Shown here: positions 46,605-58,214 of the stretch, in pieces | Layout of the letters: the number at the start of each line of letters is the position of its first letter | How positions within the stretch are numbered: position 1 is the stretch's first letter | Origin: Litsea cubeba | Taxonomy: Eukaryota; Streptophyta; Magnoliopsida; Laurales; Lauraceae | Direction of reading: 5' to 3' | NCBI GenBank assembly: GCA_012931725.1 | Contig: CM022946.1 | Span: 132,809,642-132,873,641, forward strand | Length of the DNA stretch: 64,000 nt | Made by a program: the position numbers and the translations under genes | The notes under the pieces: generated by a model | The model's database searches: none | The model's input: only the letters and a program-made list of their open reading frames with translations | What the model was told of the DNA's origin: nothing

Positions 46605-47730
46605 AACTATCCTTCTTTTTTTTTTGGTACCACATGTATTTTTTTTTTGGTATTTTTTTTTGTTTTTGCAACGCTTGTGAACACTTTCTTTTTTTTTCTG
46701 GTACCACATGTATTTTTTGGTACTTTTTTTTGTAGTGCTTGTGAACACTTTTTTTTTTGTACCACATGTATTTTTTTTGGTAATTTTTTTTTGTTTTGTT
46801 TTCGCTATGCTCACTTAAATCTTTTTGTGATAAAAGTAATTGCTAAATGGGATGTTTTTTTTTTGGTTTTCCCTATGCTCACTTAAATCTTTTTGTGATA
46901 AAAGTAATTGCTAAATGGGATTTGATCAAAAGCTTGTCATTTTGTGAAAATCTTTTGTCAAATGATTGTTTTGGCATGAAAGCCGATTTTGTGGCATTAA
47001 TAGCCGGTTTTGGTGGCATTGATAGCCGTGTTTGGTGGCATTGATAGCCGGGTTTTTTGAAAGCCAATTTTTTTTGTTTTGTGGCATTGATAGCCAGTTT
47101 TGTTTTATGGCATTGATAGCCAGTTTGTGGCATTTATAGCCTGTTTTGGTGGCATTTATAGCCGTTTTGTGGCATTTATAGCCGGTTTGGTTTTCAAAAA
47201 TGCAAGTATCGACTAAAAGTCGCCTCCCTGCTGAATGTTCTTGCAAGTATCGATGGAATGTCGCATCCTTGCTCATTCGGTTGCGAGTATCGATGGAATG
47301 TCGCATCCTCGCGGATTTGGGTGCAAGTATCGATGGAATGTCGCATCCTTGCTTTTCAAAAATTTTGGTTTTGCGGGTACTGACTTGATGTCGTTTCCCC
47401 ACGATTTTTTTTTTGAAATTTGCGGTTTTCTCGAACCTTTGGGTTATGGATATCAACTGAAATGTTGCGTCTCCATGGTTTTTTAGGTTTTTTCGAACCT
47501 TTGAAATTTGGGTTGTGAATATCAACTGAAATGTTGCATCTCCATAGTTTCTGGTTTTTGTTTTTGAACCTTTGAAATTTGGATTGTGGATATCAACTGA
47601 AATGTTGCATCTCCACAGTTTCAGATTTTGCAAGTATCGACGAAATGTCGCTTCCCTGCGATTTTGGAAGTGTCGAACGTGGTTCGTATGCTTCCGATTT
47701 GTGCGAGTATCGACTAAACGTCGCTTCCCC
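46605..47730. repeat. Minisatellite-rich 3' region of element BC
   Basis: Several arrays follow each other. TGGTACCACATGTA in poly-T occurs at about 46625, 46698 and 46760. A 68-bp duplication starting CTATGCTCACTTAAATC is at 46805 and 46873. About nine copies of GGCATTkATAGCC lie at 46995-47185 (the LTR minisatellite motif again). GCAAGTATCGATGGAATGTCGC-like units occur at 47204, 47243, 47285 and 47323, with related ones near 47630 and 47702. ATATCAACTGAAATGTTGC occurs at about 47450, 47519 and 47591. ORFs crossing them are repeat artefacts. Confidence 0.8.
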
Positions 47731-48079
47731 GCGGCTTTTTGAAAAACCATTTTTTTTGTTTAAAGACATGAGGGTCATAAGTTTTGACCTAAAACCATTT
47801 AGGCGGTAAAAGGTAGGGTGGACTAGGGTGGAAATCCCTGAATCCGGATTTTGTTTCAAACCATGAATTTTGAGTTCAAGGGTTGAAAATTTTGGTCAAG
47901 TTAGGGAAAGGTTCCTAAACTTGGATTTTTGAACAATGAAACGATGAAAGTAAGCATTGTTTAAATTTCTAGAAATTTCAACATTTGACATGAAAATTCT
48001 AAAAAATGTGCGTTTAGCGAGCGTGTACCTGGAAACCGGTTTTGGCCGTACAGGCATTGCTCTTACCTAGTTGGGTAAG
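47731..48079. other. No recognisable feature
   Basis: This short non-coding stretch lies between the minisatellites and the end of the integrase remnant. I see no conserved ORF. Confidence 0.5.
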
Positions 48080-49234
48080 TCTTCAAGGGTAGTATCGCTT
48101 TAAGGCAGCATACATCTGTCACCTTCCATGTTTAGGAGAGCATATGGGCCGTTGTTGAAAACCTTGTCGATGGCGTAGGGTCCCTCCCATTTTGGCTCAA
48201 ACTTGCCTTTGGACTTGTGAGCGAAGATCATTGGTCTTTTTACCACAAGAACCAAGTCATCCTTTTTGTAGGCGCGTTGCCTGACTTTTTTGTCGAAAGA
48301 TCCTGCCATGCGTGCTTGGTAAAGTTCAATGCTTTGTTGAGCTTCGAGCCGTCTCTCATCGAGATTGTCCAGCTCATAAAGTCATAATTTGACATTGCTT
48401 CCTCTCCATTGAAAGATTTCCTGTAAAGGATTTTTGAAGGAATATCCAAATGAAAGCTTGGGGTTCGCCTTTGGATGCTTACCCGTTCTTTTGGATCTTC
48501 AGGTAGGATTCCGAACATAATGTAATCAATGAACGGATCCCTCCAGTCGCCGATTGAAGTTTGAAGGATTGAAATCCGACTTCCAACCACTTGGTGGCAT
48601 TCAGCAACTGCTTGATGTGTGTTAAGAGGATGAAGGATTCTTCTTTCGCACACTTTGATTTGCATATTTTCCCCTTCCTGGATTGCCATAGATGCGGCAA
48701 GTCCAGCCAGGGCATCTGCACGTATGTTTTCACCTCTACGAATGTGGGTGATGTGACAGATGTCAAACTTTTGCAGAAGCGATTGTGCTTTGTTGTAGTA
48801 AGGCAGCAAATCTGGCTTCCTGACTTCAAATTTCTGATTCATCTTGTTGACAATCAGTTGAGAGTCTCCAAAGACTTCCAGCATGGTGATACCGGATTCG
48901 ATGGCGAGTTTCAATCCTAGGATCAGAGCTTGATATTCAGCTGCATTGTTTGTGCATGGTTCCAGTAGCGAGAAAGTGTGTGGAATCATGTATTTGTCGG
49001 GGCTAACAAAGAGGATGCCAACTCCCAAGATCAGCTCTCTTTTTTCATTTGTCCTGGTTGCACCGTCAAAGTACATGTCCCAGGAAGCATTTTGTGAGAA
49101 AGTCTCCACATTGTAGACTGGTTCGTCTGGGAGATCATCTCTGAGTGGAGAATCTTTAGGCAATGGATGCTCTGCGTGGAAGTCAGCTAGAGCTTGCCCT
49201 TTGATTGCCTTTTGTGGTACATACTTGTAAGGTC
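48080..49234 (-). pseudogene. Second RNase H (archaeal type) joined to integrase C-terminal remnant
   Basis: Read right to left, it begins with the KYVPQKAIKGQALADF tether typical of Tat pol. An RNase H domain follows with the catalytic set FDGA, NNAAEYQAL, GDSQL and ADALAG. At RKSFNG (about 48415) the sequence jumps to the segment that normally lies after the integrase core. It then shifts frame into MAGSFDKKVRQRAYKKDDLVL and GKFEPKWEGPYAIDKVF, the usual integrase C-terminal region, ending near 48080. The zinc-binding H2C2 module and the whole D-D-E catalytic core are missing. The domain would remove RNA during reverse transcription, but this copy cannot integrate. The right end is cut by the insertion at 49235. 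Confidence 0.85.
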
Positions 49235-50310
49235 TGTGACCTTACTGGGTCAGTTGGGCCCAAAACCCGGCCCATTGACCCGTTTAATTGTTATTATTTT
49301 ATTTAATTGTATTTTTAGATATTTAAGTGGGTTTAGATCATGAGCGAGTTTCTTTTAGCATTAGAATAGTATCTGCAAAGTTTCGTTCGATTCCGAGTTC
49401 GTTTGATCATAGCAGGGGGGTAGTTTGCAATTTAGGGAAAATTGAGTGTTTTTTCGAAATATTCCAAACGCCGTGATTTTGGATTCGTTGGAAAGGTCTC
49501 GTCGTTTTGATATCTTTTGTCTCTTGATTCATCGCGATCCAGTGATCAGAAACCTTTCAAGTGGTTTATTCTTTGACCGGACCCACTTAAAGGGTGATTC
49601 GGTCTTTTCCTCCTTAATCTTCTTCTTAAGCAGAGTCTAACCCTAATCTTCTTTCTTTCTCTGCAACGAACGAAAGTAACCAGCAGCCATCTTTTCTTCC
49701 TCTTCCTTTCTCAAGCCAGATCTCAGCCCTAGAAGACCCCGTTCGGAGATCCGATCCGCTAGGATTCATCCTTGCGATCTTCTCTTGCTTCCGGTATCAA
49801 ATTGGTAAGCATTCTCATACTTTCATCTTTTCATTCATTTTTCCTTTGGTTAGATTTAGGTCCGATCTTGATTCTTTCTCTTTCTTTCTTCTCCTTTGCG
49901 TTATAGGTTGTATTTGTTCAGGTTAGATTATTGATTTTGGGGTAGAAAAGCTTCTCCTCGAGTTTTCCCCAATTACTTCATCTTCTGACATTGAGGCAAG
50001 TAGATCTACAATTCATATATATATGCATGTATGTTTGTTTTCCATTGATTGGCTATGTTTTCTGTAGATTTCCCTTTTAATTCCAAGCCTGTTGTAATTT
50101 TAATTGGAAATTATATGTTAGGTTAGATTTTGGAAAATGGATGATAATAGGTTGTTTTAGAATTTCTTAATGGAATGGAATGGATTGTTGGGGAGAGCAG
50201 GAGGCTCTATTTTATGCAGGTTATAGCCTCTGAAAAGGCTTAGAAATGGAGGAGAATGAATGGGGACTAAACAGTTTCAGAAATGGCCCGAAACTGTGCA
50301 AAGTCCGTGA

Positions 50311-50451
50311 TTTCGGTCAGCCAAAATTAGGTTTTCGGTCAGCCGAAACCCCATTTCGGTCAGAAAAACCCGAGAGCATGTTTTACAGAGATTTTGTACA
50401 GAATTTCGGTCAGAATTTCGGTTAGCCGAAATTACATGACGGTCAGCCGAA
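50311..50451. repeat. TTTCGGTCAGCCGAAA palindrome cluster in the solo LTR
   Basis: Copies or near copies occur at about 50311, 50332, 50353, 50403-50432 (two, one TTAGCC) and 50438. They stand about 130 bp upstream of TATAAATA. The core CGGTCAGCCG is shared with the palindromes of the unrelated Sirevirus-like element. Confidence 0.75.
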
Positions 50452-50581
50452 TTATCATTTTGGAATGACCATAGCTTTTAATCCGCCCGTTGGAATTCTA
50501 CGTATAATATACTGTTGGAAAGCCCTTGAAATGTAGAATCTAATGATTTTAGTTTCATCACAATCAGAGGTCGGGAAGTGA

Positions 50582-50589
50582 TATAAATA
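50582..50589 (+). promoter_or_regulatory. Candidate TATA box of the solo LTR
   Basis: TATAAATA lies downstream of the palindrome cluster. No transcript evidence is available. Confidence 0.45.
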
Positions 50590-52214
50590 CTTGGATTATT
50601 AATCCAGCTCATGTTTTATTGGAAATGAGACCTGTAACCTAGGATTTGGGACTTAGATGCGGGAAACCACTAACCTACTATCACATGACCATAAATGAGA
50701 TTGAAATCGAATCACGTGGCTTGGTGTGAATTCGATGGGTTGTCTAGGCATTCGTGTATTATACGTAGTGTAACCGAATGCACATGGAGTTGAAATTAAT
50801 GATGCTCAACATGATTGCACACCAAGGAATTATCCTAAAAGCATCATTGATCCAATTTCCACATGTACTCTGTTAGAATACGTGGGATACAGGGATGACA
50901 CCACTTACTTAGGATTGGATTGTAAATTCCCCTTGACTTTGACTTGTATCCGTTGATTATGTTCCTTGTACACTCTCTTGACATAAAACACGTAATCAAT
51001 TATGAAACATAAATTCTTATAGAATTTAGGACTTGGACTTGACTTAGAGTGTACCATAGGAACACGTGTCTTGTATTGATGAACATGACTGGATAGTAAT
51101 GGAAGGGGATTATCACGTGGCTTGCTTGACTTGTATTATTTTGGAGAAGATAATCCCTAGAATATTGTCTTGTACATGAAACTAGCCAGACTTGCTTATC
51201 TTGTCTGTTCTTGAGTCAAAACCACTTTATTATTGTTTGCATATCATGGCCATCTGCAGTTTGGGATTTAATGACGAATCGGTTACTCCGGTTGTCGGGG
51301 TGGGCAGTCGGCGTAGGACGGCGTCCATGGCGTTGAATAGCTGGGAGTGGGCTAGGACCGTGCTGCTATTCCCAGGACAGGGAGCTAGGATCCCACTGGA
51401 GCCGGACTATGGTATCAGTAGTCCAAGGGGATTGTTACTGGTACCCCTGGAGGTGGCGTAGGACATCTTCGGAGTCTCCCTCTTGCTTGTCTTGCTAGCA
51501 TTTGCATGGATAGTGGTTATTGTTAGATGATTGCTAGGATTCATGTTATTGTTTCTACAAATTAATCTCGCTTTATGCCTAGCTTCATATTCTTGTATTC
51601 ATATGATTTTATACTTGTCATTACTCTACACTTGATGCATGCCGTGTTTATTATGTTTTGTATATCTATTACTCAACATGTCATTGACTTTTTTCCTTGA
51701 TGTGCAGACACATCAGGTGAGTTCTTCTACGAGGAGCAGGCAAGTGAGGAGATCCCAGAGGATCTCCAACCAGCAAAGGAGGCACGAGAGTGGCGTGCCG
51801 ATGACGTAGAGTAGCGTCATCATATCCTGGCACGAGAGAGAGATACACTTGGTTTCATTAGATTATCTTTCATTCATTATTTCTCTCGTCGAACCTTATA
51901 TTACATTGACTATGTTTCTTTGATTGGCCATGTTTAGTGGGTTGGCCATTGTAATAAATTACTTAACTTTTTAGTTCTGTTTCTCTTTATTGCAAACTTT
52001 AATTTAATGAGATTATTATCCATTGCTTGAGATTCCATATGTCTAGAGTTGTTTAGACTCTATTTGTATTGTACCACATGAGGTTTGAGGTTTGAAATAT
52101 TAAATCCTCACCGCGGACTACGATCCGTGGGCCCAAAGGACAAAATTTTTAATTAGTCCTAAACTCACTCTCCGGATCCGGTTATTTCTTTAATCGGGTT
52201 CGGGGGATGTAACA

Positions 52215-54377
52215 GACCTAATATCAAATTGTGACAGAAGAATGGACCATTTTGCCAGTCGAGTATTAAGAGAACCTGCCCTTGTGACAAGGACCTTCAA
52301 GAGGTTGACCCTCGAGACCAGGTAGACTGTGTTGGAAAGCAAGTAGTGACGCAGCTTTTGTACGGCGAACATCACTGCAAGACATTCTTTTTCGACTGTA
52401 GAGTAGCGATGCTCTACACCTACTAGCATACGGCTGAGGTAATATAGAGCAGCTTCTTTTCTTTGATCATTTTCTTGCGCAAGCATAGCTCCCAAAGAGT
52501 GATCAAGGGCTCTTGTGTACAAGATGAGTGGTTTTCCAGTGGTAGGAGCAGCTAACACTGGAGGTTTTGTCAGGTATGACTTGATATCTTGGAAAGCAGC
52601 TTCACAGTCAGCATCCCAGACAAAGTTTACACCTTTTTTCATCAACCGGGAGAATGGACGACATTTCCCTAAAAGATTGGAGATGAACCATCTAATGTAG
52701 GCCAATCTCTCTTGAAGCCCTTTGAGTTCTCTCAAGGTTCTTGGAGAGGGCATTTCTAGAATGGCTTTGACTTTTATGGGGTCAAGCTCTATTCCAGCTT
52801 TCCGAACTAGGAATCCAAGGAACTTACCCGACGAGATGCCGAAGAAGCATTTCAAAGGATTCATTCGCAGTTTGTGTTTGCGAAGCCGGAGGAAGACTTC
52901 TCGAAGGTCTTCGAGATGATCTTTTTTTCTTTTGCTTTTGACGGCGAGGTCATCAACGTAACATTCAACCGTCTTGTGGTGCATATCTTGGAATATCTTC
53001 ATCATAGCCCTCTGATATGTGGCACCAGCATTTCTCAGACCAAATGGCATGACAGTGTAGCAATACACGCCAAATGGGGTCCGAAAGGGTGTATGTTTTT
53101 CATCTTCAGGATGCATCTTTATCTGATTGTAGCCAGAGAAACCATCCATGAATGTCATTCGCTCGAATCCACAGGTATTATCAATCATTACCTCTGGTAT
53201 GGGGTGCGAAAATTCATCTTTAGGGCATGCGCCATTCAGGTCTCTATAGTCAATACAGACCCTGATCTACCCGTTTTTCTTTGTCACGGGGACAATGTTG
53301 GCCAACCATTCAGGATGTTGTTCCTCACGGATGAAGCCGACGTTTTTGAGTTTTTGAACTTCTTGTTCAATTTTATCCATCACATCTAGACGGAATCTTC
53401 TTTGGCCTTGCTTGACAGGCTTGATGTCTTCTTGAAGATTGAGTTTGTGGACCGCTATTTTGGGGTCTAAGCCAGGCATTTTAGCGTAAGACCATGCAAA
53501 ACAATCAACGAACTCAAGAAGAAAGGCGATATACTCGGGTAACTCATCATCCTTTATATTCTTGCTTATGAATACAAGACGTGGGTTATCTGGTGTTCCC
53601 AAGTCTATCTTTTGAACAGGATCTTCTGTTGGAAGGTTCGAAGGTGGTTCCTCCACAATATTTTCGGAGGCTTCCAGCTCAATGAAACCTTCTAGGGTTT
53701 CAAGGGCATTTCCAGACCAAGGTTTTGTTCCTTTCCACGGGTTTTCTTGATCGGTAATTTTCCCAAGGCTTGCTATGAGATGATCCCAATCGCCTGTTGA
53801 AACCGGATCGAAGTAGGCTACTTCTTTTGGAGATGAGGGTTCTTCTGGGTCAGAAGACGACACGTCTGTGCCATCAGATAACTCATCTTTATTTTCGGAG
53901 AAATCGTGCCAATTGGATGAGCTTCCTGGATCTTTGTCAGGTGACTCATCGAAGAGATATCCAGGGAGATCGATGTCTTCATGGACTTGAGATGTTGAGG
54001 CTTGGTCAGTAAATTGACTTTTAAACCTTTGTGTTAACTATCTCAGGGGAGTGTCGGGATCATACCCTAACCCGTGTGAAGACTTTTCTACATAGCCGTA
54101 GAGTCTCCAATCTTCCAGCTGGCTTTGGTCAAGACGGGCCCCAATGGCGTGAGAATACCGCGTCCTTCTCCCAAACCGACTGGGTTTTGAGCGTCATAGC
54201 CCATTTTCTTCATAATAGCTTGTGCCACAGAACTATATAAGGATAGTTGAGGCATACCTTCATTTTGGAAAGGTTCAAGCATGGAGTTTGATGAAGAAGC
54301 ATCCGATTTATGGAAGAAGATCGGCTTTTCCTTTGCTGAAGTTGCTGGAACAACGAAGGAAGCTGACGTAGGATCTT
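52215..54377 (-). pseudogene. Reverse transcriptase - RNase H (with upstream G-patch-like segment)
   Basis: From the right: a G-patch-like segment (MGYDAQNPVGLGEGRGILTP, about 54120-54200), an acidic linker, then RT. RT motifs are FIREEQHPEWLANIVPV, MDGFSGYNQI, PFGVYCYTVMPFGLRNAGATY and the catalytic YVDDL (52946-52960). RNase H follows with DHSLGAML and STVEKECLAV. The frame is interrupted by TAG at 54088-54090, 54039-54041 and 53267-53269, the last inside RT between the KKNG and RVCID motifs. The 3' end is cut by the insertion at 52214, just after LSQFDI. The enzyme would copy element RNA into DNA. Gypsy identity is clear from the RT motifs; Tat identity comes from the neighbouring second RNase H. 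Confidence 0.88.
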
Positions 54378-57300
54378 CTATGTCAGCTTGGCTTGACGAT
54401 GTGTCGTCTTCTGGCTCTGAATTCGAATCCGTGTCTTGAAAGAGACAACAAATTTGCCCCGAGGCTTTTGCTTTGCCTTCTTCACTTTAGTTGTGATGAC
54501 CAAAGGCTTTGAAGGTTTGAGGGAGATGATGAAGGGAGTTCGAATGCAATCTTCGAATTTACCGGATGGTTTGTTTTCTTCTGGTGATTGTTGAGGAGCC
54601 TTGCCTTTATCTTTCTGGAGATTTTCTGCAAAGGGTGCTGTGTGCTTCTCCTCTTCTTCTTTTTCACCTTCATACATCTGTGAGTCTGCGAAGTGGACTT
54701 CTTTACCTTTGAAGGGTTTTCTGTCCGCAAAGACTTGATGTATCATGCCGTCGTCGCCAACAAACTTGATGCATTGATGTATAGTTGAAGGGACAACGCC
54801 ATTCTCGTGCATCCAAGGGCGTCCGAGAAGGATGTTGTAGCATGAATGGGTTTTTATTGCATACACAGTGACCTCAGAGATAAGATCACCAATCTGCAAC
54901 TTGAACCTGATTTTGCCGATAGGCCTTTGAGTACTCCCATCGTATCCAAAGATAGATACAGATGTGTGGCTCAGTTTGCTGGGTGGGATGCCCAACTCTT
55001 CGAGAGCCGAAGTGGAGATGAGGTTGAGTGCAGAACCTGGGTCGATCTGAACTCTATGCATAGGCATTTCCTTGATGTACCCTGTGAAGTACGGGGGTCG
55101 GTTGTGCCTTGTTTCGCCAAGTAGGAGGTCTTCCTTAGTGAAGGCGATGGTTGCACTGGCTGCTTTTTTAACCGAGAGGCATTCAATGCATGATCCCTCA
55201 GTTTTCTTCTTTTCTCCCTTTGAGGAAGCTTCTGAGTTTTTGACCCGGTAATCCATTTCAATTTGGAGGACTTGCGGGGCATGTTTATCGACATCCTCAT
55301 TCAGCTTTTGTAATTCTGAAATGATATTATCACGAGTGTGCGAAGACATTCGCAATAAATCCAAGATGTGTAGACATGCAGGTATGTGCTTGAAGTGTTC
55401 AATCAAGTCATACTTGAAAGCCTCCTTAGGGCCTGCATGTTCATCGTTATTGCCACTAGGGGCGCTTACAGCAGCTTTTCCTGAAGGATTTGCATATGTA
55501 AAGGAAGATTGGTTGTAATTTTTGTGGTAGTCCCGACCAGAGCGAGTGCCTCTACCAACTTCGAGAGCTTCTTGAGAAGGGTCTTCGTTTAGAAGATTGT
55601 CTTCAGGATCAAGAGGCTGTCGTTTTTCATTTGCCGAGGATGTATCAGCAGCAGAGTTGCCATCCTCAGTGATTGTGTTGCATGGAGCATTTTTCGGGAA
55701 CCAATCCTGAACAGCATCCAGCAGCCTTTCTTCTTCGTTGACCAATTCATCGACCCAAGCATCAATAGCTGGGAATTCTTCAGCCAGGAAGGGTGTGAAC
55801 TTCGAAGTCACAGTCTCAGGAGAAGAAACCTGAGAGGGTGTCATCTCAGTGAAAGTCACGTGAGATGAGGTGGCTCCAGAAGATACATTGCTAAGAGTCG
55901 CCGGAGTGTAAGTGCTCTCATCAAACGATGCTTCGGAAGAGCTATAATCCCGAATTATCACATTATAGGAAGCTCTGACAGGAGACGTTGCCTAATCGGA
56001 GTCAGACTCATCCTCGGATGTAAGAGGATCGTCTATCCAGCAATTTTCTCCATTTTCAGGAGTTAAGGGAGGATGTACCTGATGGTCTTCAGGGACTTCA
56101 GGCTCTGGATTGCGAGGAAGCTCGTTGACGTGGTCTTGCTCTTGTTCTAGAGCGAGACGCTGCAAGATCCTTGCATATTCTTCAAGATCAGGCATGGGAG
56201 CCAAATCTTCTTCTTCATCAACTCTTTGTGGCTCAACATTGTTGATTTCCACTAGAGCAATGAGGGGTGCTAGTTCAACAGCATTTTCTTGTACAGCTTC
56301 TTGGTCTTCTTCATCATCAGACCAGGATCCTTGTGGCTGTAGGGGGTTATACCAGATTACTGGCATAAGATGATTCTCAGGAACCCATTCTTCATCGGAG
56401 AGATATTCTCCTGTTTCAAGGGACTCCTCCCTCTCGTCAGTGTAGTTTTATTCGAATCCATCAGCGGTGTCGCTGGACTCGTATCCATCAATGGAGAATC
56501 CAATTACTGAATTGCAAGAGTATGATACCTCCTGCGTGGCTTCTTTGAATTGAGGTGGCATGAAATCACTGAGAGTGAATTTTCTTACCCCCTTTGAAGT
56601 CACTGGAAGGGATGTTTTTGTTGCCTCCAGTGAAGCGGTAGGGGAAGCCTCTGCCTTTTCTTTGACTTCTTGTTTTGGTTGGGTCTTCTCTTGCCGTTTA
56701 AGCTTGAGGAGATGTTTCCTAGCCTGCCTTCGCTGTTAAGCTGTAGGCTTTGTTTTCACGACCTCCCAATTTTCATCTTCCAGGAGATCGGGATGTACCC
56801 ATATGGGTTGTCCGTCTGGTGTCGAGTAAGGAACCAGTTCCTCGGTTACTTGGATTGAGTTTATCACCTTGAAGGAAGTAGTGATCTTCTTCTTCGGTGA
56901 CTTTGATGTTTGTCCACATGTCACCATGTTTACGGAGGCAGACCCATAGTTTTTGTCAAAGGTGATGACTCCGTTTTTCCACATCTCGTTTATTTTCTCC
57001 CTCACAACGAAGCATTGATTGAGAGGATGTGAGATCATCTGGTAGTATGGACAGTACCGAGGATCGTTGGTTTTGCCAACATCACCCGGTCTTTTTGGTT
57101 CAGGCAAGGTGAGCTTGCCGTTTGCCACAAGAGCCCCGAAGATTTCATCAACATCTTCATCAAACGGGTATTTCTTCTCTACTCGTTCTTTGAAGGCATC
57201 TGAGAGTTCATGTCTCTTACTAGCAGCTTTGTTTTCAGCTTTATTTGGTGGCTGAGGAGCTGACTCGGTCTGCACATTGAGGATCTCTTTTTTCTTTGGT

Positions 57301-58166
57301 TTTGAGGTTGCAATGGCGGTTGGCTCTTTTCTTGATGATTTCTGACTGTTGAGGTCTTTAATCACCGTTTCAGCTTCCATGGAAGCTTCTAGGAGTTCTC
57401 CCAGGTTTTTTGATTTGTTGCCGATGATCATGGAGCGGATTCTAGCTCTCATGTTGTTTCGGCAGATGTCGACTAGCGACGCTTGTGGCAATACATCAGA
57501 GCATTTGTATTCCATTGCTTTCCACTTATGAATGAAGTCATATGTTGACTCATTCTCCCCCTGTTTTAGGCTGCACAGCTGAGCCATAGTAGCGGGATCA
57601 TCCTCACCTTTGAAGTGAGTCAGGAAGCGTGTCTCTAGCATGGCCCAATTTTGGATGGAGTCCTCCAGCAGAGTGGAGTACCAATCGAAAGCCGTACCTT
57701 TTAGGGTACTTGCAAAGAGGCAGATCTTGAGTGCATCTTGATCCGCGATAGCTCCCGTTAGGATCTTGAAGTGGATGACGTGCTGTCTGGCTGATCCTTT
57801 CCCCGTATATGTTTGGAGAGTAGGATGCTTGAATTATGTGGGGAACGGGACCGAGTCCATCCATAAGGGATATGGTGGCTTGATCTCATGCTCCTTGAGT
57901 ATATCCTCTTCTTTTGCTTTGGCGAGGATACTGTCTACGTCCTTTTTGGTAAGGGCGCGTGACTCATTTTCTTCTCCATTTACCTCATCGACTTGATGAT
58001 TCGGAGGAGGTTCATTGTTCGCCTGATTTTGGAAGGCGAGGAGAAGGTTTTCCATCAGAGTTTCAATCCTCAGTTGGCCTTGTTCCAACTGCTAGATGCG
58101 GGTGATCGCATCATCTTGAGGTGGATTGCGGGGTGGTGGCTCAGAATTTGTAGCCAAAACGTTCAT
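54378..58166 (-). pseudogene. Gag-protease of element BC
   Basis: One long frame starts at ATG 58164-58166. The capsid-like region (TLKGTAFDWYSTLL, LETRFLTHFKGEDD, KQGENESTYDFIHKWK) spans about 57500-57800. A degenerate zinc-knuckle-like CPYYQMISHPLNQC lies near 57009-57055. Acidic linkers follow, then an aspartic protease with DPGSALNLIS (about 55022-55052) and YNILLGRPWM (about 54815-54845). Active-site DPGS replaces the usual D-S/T-G. In-frame stops are TAG 58092-58094, TAA 57834-57836, TAA 56736-56738, TAA 56448-56450 and TAG 55992-55994. A frameshift near 54440 puts the remaining linker in another frame. Gag would form the particle and protease would cut the polyprotein. Confidence 0.88.
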
Positions 58167-58214
58167 CCTTTGTGATTCGAACGAAGAAAACTGTCCTGGT
58201 GACTGAGCTGGGGC

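Larger units (their letters stand above)
49235..52214 (+). mobile_element. Solo-LTR-like insertion (2980 bp) in pol of BC
   Basis: It starts TGTGACCTTACTGG and ends GGGGATGTAACA, has no coding capacity, and splits the pol frame between the two RNase H domains. The flanks are GGTC (49231-49234) and GACC (52215-52218), a 4-bp duplication with two transitions at best; the flanking pol sequences are in compatible frames. The plus strand has a palindrome cluster (50311-50451) followed by TATAAATA (50582-50589), which favours plus orientation. The ends resemble Del/Tekay-type LTRs; family not proven. Confidence 0.7.

Noticed and set aside
46605..46830. ORFs encoding Cys-Gly-Thr-Lys-Lys repeats
   Set aside because: They are translations of the GGTACCACATG/poly-T minisatellite.
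51192..51461. 89-codon ORF in the solo LTR as a gene
   Set aside because: No domain, no paralogue in the window, and it sits inside an LTR.
49235..52214. DNA transposon with terminal inverted repeats
   Set aside because: The ends (TGTGAC...GTAACA) match only over a few bases, no transposase is present, and TG...CA ends with a TATA layout fit an LTR better.
48080..58166. Endogenous pararetrovirus (caulimovirus-type) instead of an LTR element
   Set aside because: Paired LTRs, polypurine tract, dual RNase H and an integrase C-terminal remnant all indicate a Tat gypsy element; no movement-protein region was seen.
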